From: Candidatus Thorarchaeota archaeon
GTDB taxonomy: Archaea; Asgardarchaeota; Thorarchaeia; Thorarchaeales; Thorarchaeaceae
Reading direction: 5' to 3'
Length of the DNA: 48,109 nt
NCBI GenBank assembly: GCA_004524445.1
Contig: SDNP01000024.1
Span: 1-48,109 of the forward strand
Each line of letters begins with the position of its first letter. The first letter of the stretch is position 1. The translations under genes and the position numbers were made by a program. Below the pieces are notes generated by a model. It was not told the DNA's origin. It saw only the letters and a program-made list of their open reading frames with translations, and ran no database searches. Below are positions 33,826 to 42,620 of this stretch, in pieces.

Positions 33826-34595
33826 TTCTTCTGCAAAAGCCCAACGTAGAGATTACGTTCACCGAATACTCTCTTCAGTGACCAAACTGTTTGATCAGCC
33901 AGTTTACTCATCTCTTCAGGACTACATAAAAGCAAGTCTATCCAGTCACTTACTTCACCTTTGTACCTTATGTGGAACTTAACGAGTCCGGGAGGCCGCC
34001 CACGTTCCAAATTTATTTCGTGGTATTGATGATGGGCTGGCTCATCTGTTGCTTTGGGGTCCCGCGATTGCGCAAGAATGATGGCGTCTTCAGATATCAA
34101 GTCATGTAGATCTCGGAGAAGGTCTATTATTCCGTCGTAATTGCCGGGAATGCCGAAATTATTCCCAAACATCAGTACGGTCTTGAAACAATTTGGTTGA
34201 AAGCGGAGATGCGTTAATGACATCAGAATTACCTTCCGAAACCCCCGCGTCAAGCAAGCGTCAAGGGCGCCAGGCGAAGTGTCAATGCCTATATATTCCT
34301 GACCAATCGTATTAAAATAGACATCTGGTCGCCCTCCCCCACAGCCCAAATCTAGTACTGGACCCCTAGCGAGGCGAATAGCTTCTCGCTCGGAAAAATG
34401 CCATTTCTCATGTGGCAGAAGGTACTGCAATCCTGAACTGGGTGGAGCGTATCCATCATCCCTCTCATTGAAGTGCTCGGTTCTGTCACCGTCTAGCGCA
34501 TCCAAGATGATTCTTTCAAAGAGGTCAGGCATGCTTCGAGCCATGACAAATTCATGGGAAAAGGGTTTTGTCACTAGCGAAAAATATTCAGGCAA
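33822..34595 (-). CDS. Class I SAM-dependent methyltransferase
   Basis: 257 residues. The SAM-binding motif I is 'GPVLDLGCGGGRPDVYF', motif II acidic 'EYIGIDTSPGALDAC', and the later 'VLMFGNNFGIPGN' takes the place of the usual motif IV. This is a small-molecule-type Rossmann methyltransferase; the substrate cannot be told. It overlaps the gamma-carbonic-anhydrase-like gene by four bases, so they share a transcript. An N-terminal 95-residue region including 'LLPHEKWHFSEREAIRLA' precedes the fold. Confidence 0.9.
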   Translation of the reverse strand: MPEYFSLVTKPFSHEFVMARSMPDLFERIILDALDGDRTEHFNERDDGYAPPSSGLQYLLPHEKWHFSEREAIRLARGPVLDLGCGGGRPDVYFNTIGQEYIGIDTSPGALDACLTRGFRKVILMSLTHLRFQPNCFKTVLMFGNNFGIPGNYDGIIDLLRDLHDLISEDAIILAQSRDPKATDEPAHHQYHEINLERGRPPGLVKFHIRYKGEVSDWIDLLLCSPEEMSKLADQTVWSLKRVFGERNLYVGLLQKK

Positions 34596-34642
34596 CTCTT
34601 ATATCACAGGGAATGCTTGTGTCCTATTTGGAGTTACAATTT

Positions 34643-35374
34643 ATGGAAGCCGGTGACCATGATTCTCACAATAACTCAGAAACTGCGCAGGACAAAGACG
34701 AATCTGAAGCGACTCTTGAAATTGCTGTGTATGGAGGGAGCAAGGAAGAAATAGGAGAATCATTTGCCAAATATCAATCATCTGATGTTCATATCTACCA
34801 GACGTGGGTGAACATCAGAGCATTGCGGAGGCTAGGCTTTCTATTTGAGGGAGGAGTCGAGAGCGCGGGAGGACTCTTTGAAGTAGTGATAATGCTCCTG
34901 GCAATCGTTCTAGTAGTGGCAATGTTCGCTTTCTACCATCTTGTGATTTTCTTCATTGTTTTCGCAGTTTTAGCGGTATTGAGCGGAGGCGTTGCACTGA
35001 AATATTTGCGAGGAACCTTCATTGAAGGTGATGAGTCGAAGATTGATCTCAATGATTTAGTGCCCTTCGTGAAAGAACAGATTAAGGGGGGCTATTTTGT
35101 GGAAGTACAAACAAGATCTGGTGAAATTGAGAGTGAAACGATAAAGCGTTCAAATAGAGACACAATGCTATTCAAACGTGGGATTCACCTTTCATTAATT
35201 GTGTCAACGCTCTTTTTTGTGATTGAAGTGATATATAGGCTATTCTTTTTGGATTGGTTGACTAATACCGGCATACTCCTTGTATTTGGATTAGTATTTC
35301 TTGGAGGGGTATTCATTATGAATAGTGGGGCATTTCTTCGTCGCAGATTTGAGAAGATCTTAGAGGACAACTGA
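34643..35374 (+). CDS. Membrane protein with soluble N-terminal domain, unknown function
   Basis: 243 residues from ATG 34643, chosen because GGAG lies ten bases upstream and upstream in-frame starts (TTG 34568) run into the divergent methyltransferase start. The N-terminal 65 residues are acidic then beta-like ('ATLEIAVYGGSKEEIGESFAKY'). Two hydrophobic segments ('VVIMLLAIVLVVAMFAFY', 'LVIFFIVFAVLAVLSGG') follow. After a soluble loop there is a second pair ('LIVSTLFFVIEVIYRLFFL', 'GILLVFGLVFLGGVFIM'). No family is recognised. It converges on the LeuA-family gene. Confidence 0.7.
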   Translation: MEAGDHDSHNNSETAQDKDESEATLEIAVYGGSKEEIGESFAKYQSSDVHIYQTWVNIRALRRLGFLFEGGVESAGGLFEVVIMLLAIVLVVAMFAFYHLVIFFIVFAVLAVLSGGVALKYLRGTFIEGDESKIDLNDLVPFVKEQIKGGYFVEVQTRSGEIESETIKRSNRDTMLFKRGIHLSLIVSTLFFVIEVIYRLFFLDWLTNTGILLVFGLVFLGGVFIMNSGAFLRRRFEKILEDN

Positions 35375-35384
35375 TTCAGAAATG

Positions 35385-36650
35385 TCAGATTACCTCGAAA
35401 ACAATTGCCCAAAATTCTCTCTCGGAAACTCCAGTTCGAAGATTCTTCAGCTTGGATTTGATTTTGTCAAATGATTCCTTGGTCTGCCTTTTCTTCTGCT
35501 CCTCGTGGGTCTTTTTGACACGATTGGCAATCTCTCTAGCTTGTTTCTCTGTAGCTGTTACGCCGCCCATCTTCAATAGATATTCAACAAAATGACGACC
35601 TACAAACTTGCCCAAATGGAACTCGCGTCTTCGACCAACTTCAGATGGACTAATTGGTTCGTATGTCATAGAGTGAGTAAGCTGGCCATGGGAATGTATT
35701 CCGCTTGAATGAGTGAATGCATTGTCTCCGGAGATTGCTTTATGCAAGGGCAAAGGAATCATGAAGTGCCTTTCAACGAGTCTGGAGAGATTGTAGAGTT
35801 TCTCGGTGTCAATACCAGTATTGACATTATGGAGCTCTTCCAGAGCCATGACAACCTCCTCAAAAGCTGCATTTCCGGCTCTCTCACCGTAGCCGTTAAC
35901 GCAGACATGAGCAAAGGATGCACCTTCTTCAATAGCTGCCAGCGTATTTGCATTTGCTAGTCCAAAGTCATTGTGGCAATGAACTGCTATTGGCACTTTG
36001 TACTTGGAATCTGATGAGAGTCCCTTCTTTATCTGCTGCATAATGTATTTCATGACAGAGGGCCGCACAAAGCCAACAGTGTCAGCAACACAGATTTTGT
36101 CAGCACCAGCATCTATGGCTGCTTTGTACGCTTTGCATAAGAAGTCCATGTCACTACGGGTCGAGTCCTCAGCAATGTAATCTATTACAAGCCCATGGTC
36201 CGTCCCATATTCGATGCATTCAGTAAGACGCGCAAGCATTTCTTCTCTCGTCATTTGAAGCTGATATTTGAGACGAAAGTCAGATGTCGCAATGAAAATG
36301 GGAACTTCAGATACATCAGCCTTCAGACAAGCATCGATGTCTGTTTTTACAGCCCGAGCTGGTGCTGCAACACTGGCGTTGGTAAGCCCCTCTTTGGCAA
36401 TGGCAGCAACTGCATTTGCTTCGCCCTCAGACACTGCGGGAAAGCCAACAGCGACGATGGATGCCCCCACTTCATCAAGCATCTTTGCAATCTCAATCTT
36501 CTCGTCAATTGTTAGAGCAACGCCGGGTGTTTGCTCGCCATCACGGAGAGTCTCGTCCCAGATGTGTACTCTCTCGGGCAGTGATTTAGGTCTCGTTGAT
36601 GATACCTTGTTGTAATTCACAGCGAGACCAGCTTTTTCTAGAGATTCCAT
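35385..36650 (-). CDS. Isopropylmalate/homocitrate/citramalate synthase-family enzyme
   Basis: 421 residues. The TIM-barrel catalytic domain shows 'IWDETLRDGEQTPGVAL' (metal Asp and catalytic Arg), 'AVHCHNDFGLANANTLAA' (metal His-x-His) and 'HVCVNGYGERAGNAAFEEV'. These enzymes condense acetyl-CoA with a 2-oxoacid in leucine, isoleucine or lysine-type pathways. The large C-terminal allosteric LeuA domain is absent; only a helical accessory segment follows. This fits homocitrate synthase, NifV/AksA or Re-citrate synthase-like members as well as LeuA. Substrate is therefore left open. The gene stands alone. Confidence 0.9.
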   Translation of the reverse strand: MESLEKAGLAVNYNKVSSTRPKSLPERVHIWDETLRDGEQTPGVALTIDEKIEIAKMLDEVGASIVAVGFPAVSEGEANAVAAIAKEGLTNASVAAPARAVKTDIDACLKADVSEVPIFIATSDFRLKYQLQMTREEMLARLTECIEYGTDHGLVIDYIAEDSTRSDMDFLCKAYKAAIDAGADKICVADTVGFVRPSVMKYIMQQIKKGLSSDSKYKVPIAVHCHNDFGLANANTLAAIEEGASFAHVCVNGYGERAGNAAFEEVVMALEELHNVNTGIDTEKLYNLSRLVERHFMIPLPLHKAISGDNAFTHSSGIHSHGQLTHSMTYEPISPSEVGRRREFHLGKFVGRHFVEYLLKMGGVTATEKQAREIANRVKKTHEEQKKRQTKESFDKIKSKLKNLRTGVSEREFWAIVFEVI

Positions 36651-36695
36651 TGGAATTCGTCACCCTTGACGATAATAGCATATCGTTTACTATTT

Positions 36696-37247
36696 CTATT
36701 TGTATTGGTAGCGCCCAAATTCAGGAATTTTCTCTATTTCACTGTCAAGTTCGTCAATAGTCGTCTGATACTCATCTTTTGAGATCTTGCCAGCCTTCAA
36801 TGCCTTACTCGCCTTTGATTTCTTATATTCATTTTTCCCTCTCGCGACATGATTGAGTCGCAATGAGCTCTTCATCATTGGTCTGACACCAAACTGTTCT
36901 CCTATACCCTCGAGTAGAGGCATCCAACATATTTCTTCGATATGAAAAGAATACTCAAGACCTTCTTCCAGAATTCTGTTCCAAAAAGGACATTCCTTGA
37001 CAATGACTTCGATTCCATCAGATTCTGCTTCCAGACCTAGTGAACCCATCAGAGTAGAGGCTGCTTGTGCTGCACCTTCTGCGCCATTCCCATCTGACTG
37101 CTTTGCCATTTCTCTCCCGATTTGTTTGAAGCCATTCGCATAACCCTCATACATTGATAGGGCACCAACATTATCACGAAGACCCCACCAGAGGCCATCT
37201 ATGAAAGCCACGAAGCTATTTCTTATAGTAGTGAGTTCGTTCATCAT
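36696..37247 (-). CDS. Uncharacterised protein with C-terminal SHOCT-like motif
   Basis: 183 residues. The middle contains 'IEVIVKECPFWNRILEEGLE' and 'IEEICWMPLLEGIGEQFG', with two cysteines in a pattern seen in small sensor or hydrolase domains (V4R or ATC-hydrolase type); this is tentative. Residues about 144-170 ('KASKALKAGKISKDEYQTTI') match the short SHOCT helix pair that often ends bacterial and archaeal proteins. The start overlaps the stop of the nitroreductase gene by four bases, so the two are coupled. Confidence 0.72.
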   Translation of the reverse strand: MMNELTTIRNSFVAFIDGLWWGLRDNVGALSMYEGYANGFKQIGREMAKQSDGNGAEGAAQAASTLMGSLGLEAESDGIEVIVKECPFWNRILEEGLEYSFHIEEICWMPLLEGIGEQFGVRPMMKSSLRLNHVARGKNEYKKSKASKALKAGKISKDEYQTTIDELDSEIEKIPEFGRYQYK

Positions 37248-38071
37248 TCACCCTCCTCTGGCTCGAAGGAGTTGCCCCATTCATTCACAAATGCAACTTC
37301 CTCCGGGGGTTGTCGAGGCGGCCCCAGTGTCCGTTCGAATTTTGCATAGCCAAGAGTGAGACATAGAATGGGTATCCATCGGGGATGGGGAATTCCTAAG
37401 CGTTCAGATATGGCACGAACATCATCAAAATGGTCAAGTTGCACTGATGAAACACAGCTTCCGAGTCCGTATGATGTTGCCGCGAGTGCCATGTTTTGCA
37501 TTAACATGGATCCTGCAATGATAGCATGTCTTGGGCTAGACCATCCATAGACTCCTCCGGTGCCTCTTAGAGTAGCCTGAGAGTTACCTACATGTGTCTG
37601 TTCCACTGCCAAGACTAGTAGTACAGGTGCCCCATTTGTTTCGGGGTTGCCTTTGATATATTCAAATCGTGCTCCTGTTATGAGAATGTCAATTGTTCGT
37701 TCAAGACTGACCTTTGACCGGATATAGCTTAATCTGCGTTCGAGCTCCTGGCGAGGAGTTGCTCTGCCAAAGAGTTCTATGGTTCGATCCACTGCAATCT
37801 GTCCGATGAATTCCTGAAGATCCTTATCTCGTACGATGATGATTCTCCAAGGTTGTTGATTTTCCGCGCTGGGAGCATAGGTTCCCGCCTCAATCACTTT
37901 ATAGAGGAGTTCATCAGGGACTTCCTTGCTAGTGTCATAATCACGGATTGCCCTTCGCTGTTTGATGGTATTAACGGTTTCATTTTCCAACTTCAAATTC
38001 TCCATCCAATGCTGTTTCGCCTGAGTGCGATTCTGTCTTAAGTAGGTAACTCTGTCAGTAGGGAGGCCCAA
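37244..38071 (-). CDS. Nitroreductase-family flavoprotein
   Basis: 275 residues. The family opening 'TIKQRRAIRDYDTSKEVPDE' with the FMN-binding arginines is followed by 'AGTYAPSAENQQPWRIIIV', and later 'MLMQNMALAATSYGLGSC' and 'GIPHPRWIPILCLTLGYAK' complete the FMN fold. It is probably an NAD(P)H-dependent flavin reductase of quinones, nitro compounds or other small molecules. The start is uncertain: TTG 38071 gives 22 extra residues relative to ATG 38005, where the conserved domain starts soon after. It overlaps the SHOCT protein gene by four bases. Confidence 0.9.
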   Translation of the reverse strand: MGLPTDRVTYLRQNRTQAKQHWMENLKLENETVNTIKQRRAIRDYDTSKEVPDELLYKVIEAGTYAPSAENQQPWRIIIVRDKDLQEFIGQIAVDRTIELFGRATPRQELERRLSYIRSKVSLERTIDILITGARFEYIKGNPETNGAPVLLVLAVEQTHVGNSQATLRGTGGVYGWSSPRHAIIAGSMLMQNMALAATSYGLGSCVSSVQLDHFDDVRAISERLGIPHPRWIPILCLTLGYAKFERTLGPPRQPPEEVAFVNEWGNSFEPEEGE

Positions 38072-38171
38072 TTCCTTCCATTCCTAGATTTCCTTTTCCG
38101 GATGGAATTACGTGCCTTCATAGTCCTTAAATATGAGTTTTGGCTATGTTCCGCTAAAAGAGGCTAAAAAC

Positions 38172-38405
38172 GTGGATAAAGAAATCATTGGGTCTATAGT
38201 GTCGAATCAGCTAGCAGATTTTCCCGGATCCGATATCAAATACGGTTACATTACAATAGAAACAGATGATAAGCAGCATATCAGGTTCAAAGTTGATAAA
38301 TACACTGAGTATGAGAGTTTGGATATTGGAAAAAGGGTCAAGGTCCAATTCGAGGACTTGGGGAATACCGAAGTTACTGTGTCGCGAAAAGTTACTGCTG
38401 TCTAA
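38172..38405 (+). CDS. Small beta-rich protein, paralog of the 32915 gene
   Basis: 77 residues from GTG 38172 with AGAGG upstream; the longer ATG 38133 start adds residues absent in the paralog. The sequence 'GSIVSNQLADF', 'KYGYITIET', 'IRFKVDKYTEYESLDIGK' and 'VQFEDLGNTEVTVSRK' aligns along its whole length with the protein of 32915-33205. The shared FKVDxYTEY block is the strongest signature of the family. It lacks the basic tail of the paralog. Function is unknown; a small beta barrel is expected. Confidence 0.72.
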   Translation: MDKEIIGSIVSNQLADFPGSDIKYGYITIETDDKQHIRFKVDKYTEYESLDIGKRVKVQFEDLGNTEVTVSRKVTAV

Positions 38406-38430
38406 GAAGAATTTTTCAAAATATGAAGGC

Positions 38431-38461
38431 AGCTGGAGGGAGGCCCTCCAGCTCACTTTTT
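38431..38461. terminator. Hairpin terminator between convergent genes
   Basis: AGCTGGAGGG (38431-38440) and CCCTCCAGCT (38444-38453) form a perfect 10-base-pair stem with a three-base loop, followed by CACTTTTT on the plus strand; on the minus side an A/T-rich AATTTTTC tract flanks it. It sits between the small beta protein gene and the convergent acyl-CoA dehydrogenase gene and may serve both. Confidence 0.68.
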
Positions 38462-38492
38462 CGTACGCTTCAATTCATTCTCACAATTTTAG

Positions 38493-39695
38493 TTACATTT
38501 TAGGGGCATCTCGTCCCTCATAGTCAACATGGAATCCAGTATCAAGATTGACACTTTCTTTCAGAATAGCATTTGATGCAACCAAGCGCTGGACTTCATT
38601 TGTTCCTTCATATATCTGCAGAAGCTTCGCATCTCGCATGAGCTTCTCTACGGGATATTCTTCGAGATAGCCATACCCACCCATAATCTGAACAGCTTGA
38701 GTAGCGTTCTTCATAGCTGCATCAGATGCGAAGAATTTTGCAAAGGAGGACTCCTTTGAGTTTCTCATGCCTTGATCAGCCAACCATGCAGCGTATCTAG
38801 TGAGATGCCGTGCTGCATCAGTCCGGGCTCCCATGTCAGCCAATTTGAAGCCTATTCCCTGGAACTTTCCAATTGGACGCCCGAATTGCTGGCGTATATT
38901 TGCAAACTTCGCTGCCTCATCAAGGGCTCTCTGTGCAACTCCCGTCGCAATGGCAGCAATGCCAGCCCGAGTCATATCCAATGTCTGCATAGCAATTTTG
39001 AATCCCTCGCCTTCCTTGCCAACCAAGCATTCCTGTGGGACGCGTGCTCCTTCAAAAATGACTTCGCTTTGAACGCTATTCAATTGTCCCATTTTATTCT
39101 CGATGTGTCCAATCTTGACGTTCTTGCTCTTGGGCACCATGAAAACCGAGAGACCCTTATGTTTCAATTCGGGTTGGGTTGATGCAAAAACCGTAAAGAG
39201 CTCAGCCTGTGGTCCATTTGTGGCGAAACATTTTGTACCTGTTATGACATATTCATCGCCATCTCGCTCAGCTCGCGTCGCAACCGCAGCCGCGTCCGAT
39301 CCCGCCTTTCGTTCAGTTAAACAAAAAGCACCAAATTTTGCCTCTTTTCCGGTAATAAGCGGTTTTACATACGTCTTCAGCTGCTCAATAGTGGCACCTA
39401 TGACTAGTGGGGCGAAGGCTAAATTGTTACACATAATCGATGTGGCAATTCCCGCACATCCATATCCAGTAGCCTCAGATACAAAGGTCTCCGAAAGTAA
39501 TGATAACCCGGGACCTCCAGCCTCCTCTGGTATATGCAAGTTCATCAGCCCTTCTTCATAGGCTTTCTGAACAATTTCTTTTGGAAATTCTCTTCGTTTC
39601 TCTAGTGCACTTGCCTTTGGAGAAATATGCTCAAGCGAGAATTTCTTTGCTCGCTCCCATAACTTTTGCTCCTTATCTGTCAATGAGAAGTCCAT
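38493..39695 (-). CDS. Acyl-CoA dehydrogenase
   Basis: 400 residues, a typical soluble FAD enzyme of fatty-acid or branched acyl-CoA oxidation. Landmarks are 'AFCLTERKAGSDAAAVATRA' (FAD/substrate loop), 'ITGTKCFATNG', 'RQQFGRPIGKFQGIGFKLADM' and 'QIMGGYGYLEEYPVEKLMRDAKLLQIYEGTNEVQ' in two blocks, with the catalytic Glu in QIYEGT. It introduces a 2,3-double bond into an acyl-CoA and passes electrons to ETF. It is divergent from the canonical thiolase, with 237 bases between, consistent with a shared beta-oxidation context; no ETF genes are in view. Confidence 0.95.
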   Translation of the reverse strand: MDFSLTDKEQKLWERAKKFSLEHISPKASALEKRREFPKEIVQKAYEEGLMNLHIPEEAGGPGLSLLSETFVSEATGYGCAGIATSIMCNNLAFAPLVIGATIEQLKTYVKPLITGKEAKFGAFCLTERKAGSDAAAVATRAERDGDEYVITGTKCFATNGPQAELFTVFASTQPELKHKGLSVFMVPKSKNVKIGHIENKMGQLNSVQSEVIFEGARVPQECLVGKEGEGFKIAMQTLDMTRAGIAAIATGVAQRALDEAAKFANIRQQFGRPIGKFQGIGFKLADMGARTDAARHLTRYAAWLADQGMRNSKESSFAKFFASDAAMKNATQAVQIMGGYGYLEEYPVEKLMRDAKLLQIYEGTNEVQRLVASNAILKESVNLDTGFHVDYEGRDAPKM

Positions 39696-39932
39696 TGTTT
39701 GTCAACTCAGTAATCTGAACGCAGAATATCTCCCCTTTAACAGCTTCGATGTTGGGTTTTTTGTGAATGGTGCAACAGACAAACAATTAAAGCGGTTGCA
39801 GTATTTCCAGATTTGAGTTCTTGGGGAAACACCAAGCGAATAAAATCATTTTCCAGCAGCAAGAGCGTGACTGCTAAGTTTTTATACGATGAGTGAATCC
39901 CGAGCGTATTCATCTATGAGGTGAGGAAAAAA

Positions 39933-41105
39933 GTGCCTCTCAAAAACACAAACATTGTCAGTGCAGGACAAACCAAGTTCGGAAAACTTGAGGGAATTTC
40001 CCTTCGAGAGATGTTTGCTGATGCTGTGGACCTAGCCACAGTTGATGCCGGCATTCCAAAGGAAGATATTCAGGCTGCATTTATTGGCACATTCATTCCT
40101 GAGATGCTCGTTCATCAAGGCCACACGGCACCATTATTGCTGGACTTTGCAGGAATGAGGGGATTGCCAGCAACACGTCACGAGGCAGCATGTGCGTCCG
40201 GAGCAACTGCCCTGCGGGCGGCGGTCATGGCTATCGAGTCAGGCATGTATGACACAGTGCTTGTAGCAGGAGCAGAAAAGATGACTTCTGTAAGCACAAA
40301 TAGGGCTACGGAAGCCCTGGCTGCGGCGGCCGATGATAAATTTGAGTCTGGTGTTGGATTGACATTTCCCGGAGTCTTCGGAATTGCTGCTGTTGCACAT
40401 ATGCGAAAATACGGGACAACAGAGGAGGATCTAGCAAGAGTGGCAGTAAAGGCTCACAAGAATGCCTCAACGAATCCTCTGGCTCAGTTCCAAAAAGAGA
40501 TCACGCTTGAAAAGGCGATGATGCCCAGATATATCGCATGGCCCCTGAAGCTATTCGATTGTTCCCCCATTTCAGATGGTGCAGCTGCATTGGTCTTGAC
40601 CTCAAATGAAAAGGCAAAGAAGTACACGGACACCCCAGTAAAAATTCCGGCAATCGGACAGGCTTCTGCATCAATGAACCTATGCGACCGACATGATTTG
40701 ACCTCATTTGAAGCATCGGTAGCAGCGGGGCAACAGGCATACAAAATGGCGGGGATGAGCCCTTCCGACATGGACCTAGCAGTAGTGCACGATTGCTTCA
40801 CTATTGCCGAAATCATTGCAACAGAGGACCTTGGATTCTTTGAGCCAGGAAAGGGGGCAAAAGCTGTAGAGGATGGTGTCACTGCCTTGGATGGTGATTT
40901 GCCAATCAACCCGATGGGAGGCTTAAAGGCGGTTGGACACCCAGTTGGTGCAACTGGCGTGAAGCAGGCAACCGTCATCTACAAAGAACTCATTGGAGAA
41001 GCTGGAAAGAACCAAGTTGCAAACCATGATGTGGGAATGATGCATAATTTCGGCGGAACGGGTGCAACTTCAGTTGTTACTATTATGAGGAGGGCTGACG
41101 CATGA
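39933..41105 (+). CDS. Thiolase (acetyl-CoA C-acetyltransferase type) with intact active site
   Basis: 390 residues from GTG 39933, preferred over GTG 39921 because GAGG lies seven bases before it. The nucleophilic cysteine is Cys87 in 'HEAACASGATALRAA', and the histidine is His336 in 'GLKAVGHPVGATG'. The C-terminal region 'MMHNFGGTGATSVVTIM' resembles SCP-x/archaeal thiolases. It condenses or cleaves acyl-CoAs. The DUF35 gene overlaps it by four bases. In archaea such thiolase-DUF35 pairs, together with HMG-CoA synthase, form a channelling complex of the mevalonate pathway; HMG-CoA synthase is not in this window, so a role in acyl-CoA metabolism is equally possible. Confidence 0.93.
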   Translation: MPLKNTNIVSAGQTKFGKLEGISLREMFADAVDLATVDAGIPKEDIQAAFIGTFIPEMLVHQGHTAPLLLDFAGMRGLPATRHEAACASGATALRAAVMAIESGMYDTVLVAGAEKMTSVSTNRATEALAAAADDKFESGVGLTFPGVFGIAAVAHMRKYGTTEEDLARVAVKAHKNASTNPLAQFQKEITLEKAMMPRYIAWPLKLFDCSPISDGAAALVLTSNEKAKKYTDTPVKIPAIGQASASMNLCDRHDLTSFEASVAAGQQAYKMAGMSPSDMDLAVVHDCFTIAEIIATEDLGFFEPGKGAKAVEDGVTALDGDLPINPMGGLKAVGHPVGATGVKQATVIYKELIGEAGKNQVANHDVGMMHNFGGTGATSVVTIMRRADA

Positions 41106-41491
41106 GCAAGGAACCTACCATAGAGGAGTATATCCAAAATATCGAAGATAAGCAATTCAGAGCATATCAGTGCGGAGGTTGCGGCGCAATTATTGCACCT
41201 CCCCAAGGGTGCTGCTATACTTGCGGTGGAACCGAATTCAAATGGACACAAGTTTCTGGTAAGGGAACACTTGTTTCTTTTACTGTCATACATATTGCTC
41301 CCGACGAGTTTCAGAATGAAGCGCCGTACATAGTCGGGATAGTTGACCTTGATGAGGGAACAAGAATAACTGCTCGGCTTCTCGGATGGGACCCAAATAC
41401 ACCAAAGGAGATTGAAGTTGGAACGAAACTTGTTCTAGATTACGAAGAGAGTGATGTGGGAAGAACGCATTTGGCATTCAGAGCCGCATAG
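41102..41491 (+). CDS. Zn-ribbon/OB-fold (DUF35) protein, thiolase partner
   Basis: 129 residues, the usual size. The zinc ribbon has all four cysteines: 'YQCGGCGAIIAPPQGCCYTCG'. The OB domain follows ('GTLVSFTVIHIAPDEFQNEAPY', 'VGIVDLDEGTRITARLLGW'). It binds the CoA part of thiolase substrates in archaeal complexes. The ATG overlaps the thiolase stop by four bases, so the two are coupled. Confidence 0.93.
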   Translation: MSKEPTIEEYIQNIEDKQFRAYQCGGCGAIIAPPQGCCYTCGGTEFKWTQVSGKGTLVSFTVIHIAPDEFQNEAPYIVGIVDLDEGTRITARLLGWDPNTPKEIEVGTKLVLDYEESDVGRTHLAFRAA

Positions 41492-41610
41492 TACTGGCAA
41501 CAAAAGGTTGGAAACGTGTTGGCGGTTGATGCGTTTTCATCGTGTCTTTTTCCAGTATTCTAATTAGCATGGTTCGTTACTTCTTAATGAATCACAAGAA
41601 GGGGATATGA

Positions 41611-42594
41611 TTGGTAGAGAAGAAGTATAGAGATAGTTTGTTCATCGAGGTACCAAGAGATGAGATGACCTTTGAACATCACAAAGGCGGACTTGAGGCG
41701 AAATATGATCAGAAATTGCTACAAGAGAATCTCCCTCCGACTACAGGGATTATAACTGGCGACAAATCACTAGTGAAGACACTTGGCAGGGTTTTACCAG
41801 AGGAAACGGTGATTGCTCTCGAAGCAACGGAATTTGTCAATGTATTTGGACGTGTAGTCAGCAAAGCTGGTCCGTTTGGTACAACATGCCTCCAATACCT
41901 TTACATCTGGGATTATCAAGCAGTCCCCACACATGAGGCCGACTATGAGCCTATTTTTGTTTTCTTAGAAGGAAACAGGCGATATGCAATATACGACCTA
42001 GTGCATTATTGCAGTCGAAGAATTGACCTCAAGAACCCGGGTGAAGATGGCCCTGGTTTGAATATGGTGCCAGGCTGGCATTCATTTCTACCGGCTAGAC
42101 TGCTCAACTACAATCAAGCTGATGCAGATTTGACTGTCTTCCCCCTTTCAGACCAACACCTTGATTCGTGGTGGAATATTCCAGATGACATGAGCCGATT
42201 GAAAATAACGGACTACTTGGTAGACCCCTTTGCTCTCAGAGCGCCTGGTCATTTTATGAAGACACCAGATGAAACGTCGAAGACAATGTGTTGCTCATTC
42301 CTAGAGATAGAGAGGGCACTTGCCGAGTTTGAAGATCCTCGCCAGGCAATTGTTGAGGGAGCCAAAAGGGCACTGACGAAATGCGTTGGCATCTTCGCCT
42401 TGCATCGGTTAGGTGCGTATCTGCAGCTGCTGAACGAGATGCAGAAGGTTGGCTTGATACGATTACCACAGCCCATCTCTGAAGGCTTAAGCATCGCAAG
42501 TATTACACAAATGCTGCAGAAGGGTTTTCTTACATTGACTGATGTTGGTCAGAGTCTTGTTAAGGGACTATCCCGCGAAAAGCCAAAGAAATAA
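41611..42594 (+). CDS. Uncharacterised soluble protein
   Basis: 327 residues from TTG 41611 with AAGGGGA about seven bases upstream. The middle has 'QYLYIWDYQAVPTHEADYEP' and 'VFLEGNRRYAIYDLVHYCSR', an HExDxE-like arrangement that recalls Vps62/plant-type beta-propeller fragments or a metal site, but the match is loose. A helical C-terminus follows ('RQAIVEGAKRALTKCVGIFALHRLGAYLQLL'). No signal peptide. Function is unknown. It is followed convergently by the VTT membrane protein gene. Confidence 0.7.
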   Translation: MVEKKYRDSLFIEVPRDEMTFEHHKGGLEAKYDQKLLQENLPPTTGIITGDKSLVKTLGRVLPEETVIALEATEFVNVFGRVVSKAGPFGTTCLQYLYIWDYQAVPTHEADYEPIFVFLEGNRRYAIYDLVHYCSRRIDLKNPGEDGPGLNMVPGWHSFLPARLLNYNQADADLTVFPLSDQHLDSWWNIPDDMSRLKITDYLVDPFALRAPGHFMKTPDETSKTMCCSFLEIERALAEFEDPRQAIVEGAKRALTKCVGIFALHRLGAYLQLLNEMQKVGLIRLPQPISEGLSIASITQMLQKGFLTLTDVGQSLVKGLSREKPKK

Positions 42595-42620
42595 GTATGA
42601 CGTAGAGTGAATCCGAGTTC

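Noticed and set aside
34568..34642. Longer N-terminus for the membrane protein
   Set aside because: It would overlap the divergent methyltransferase start, while ATG 34643 has its own ribosome site.
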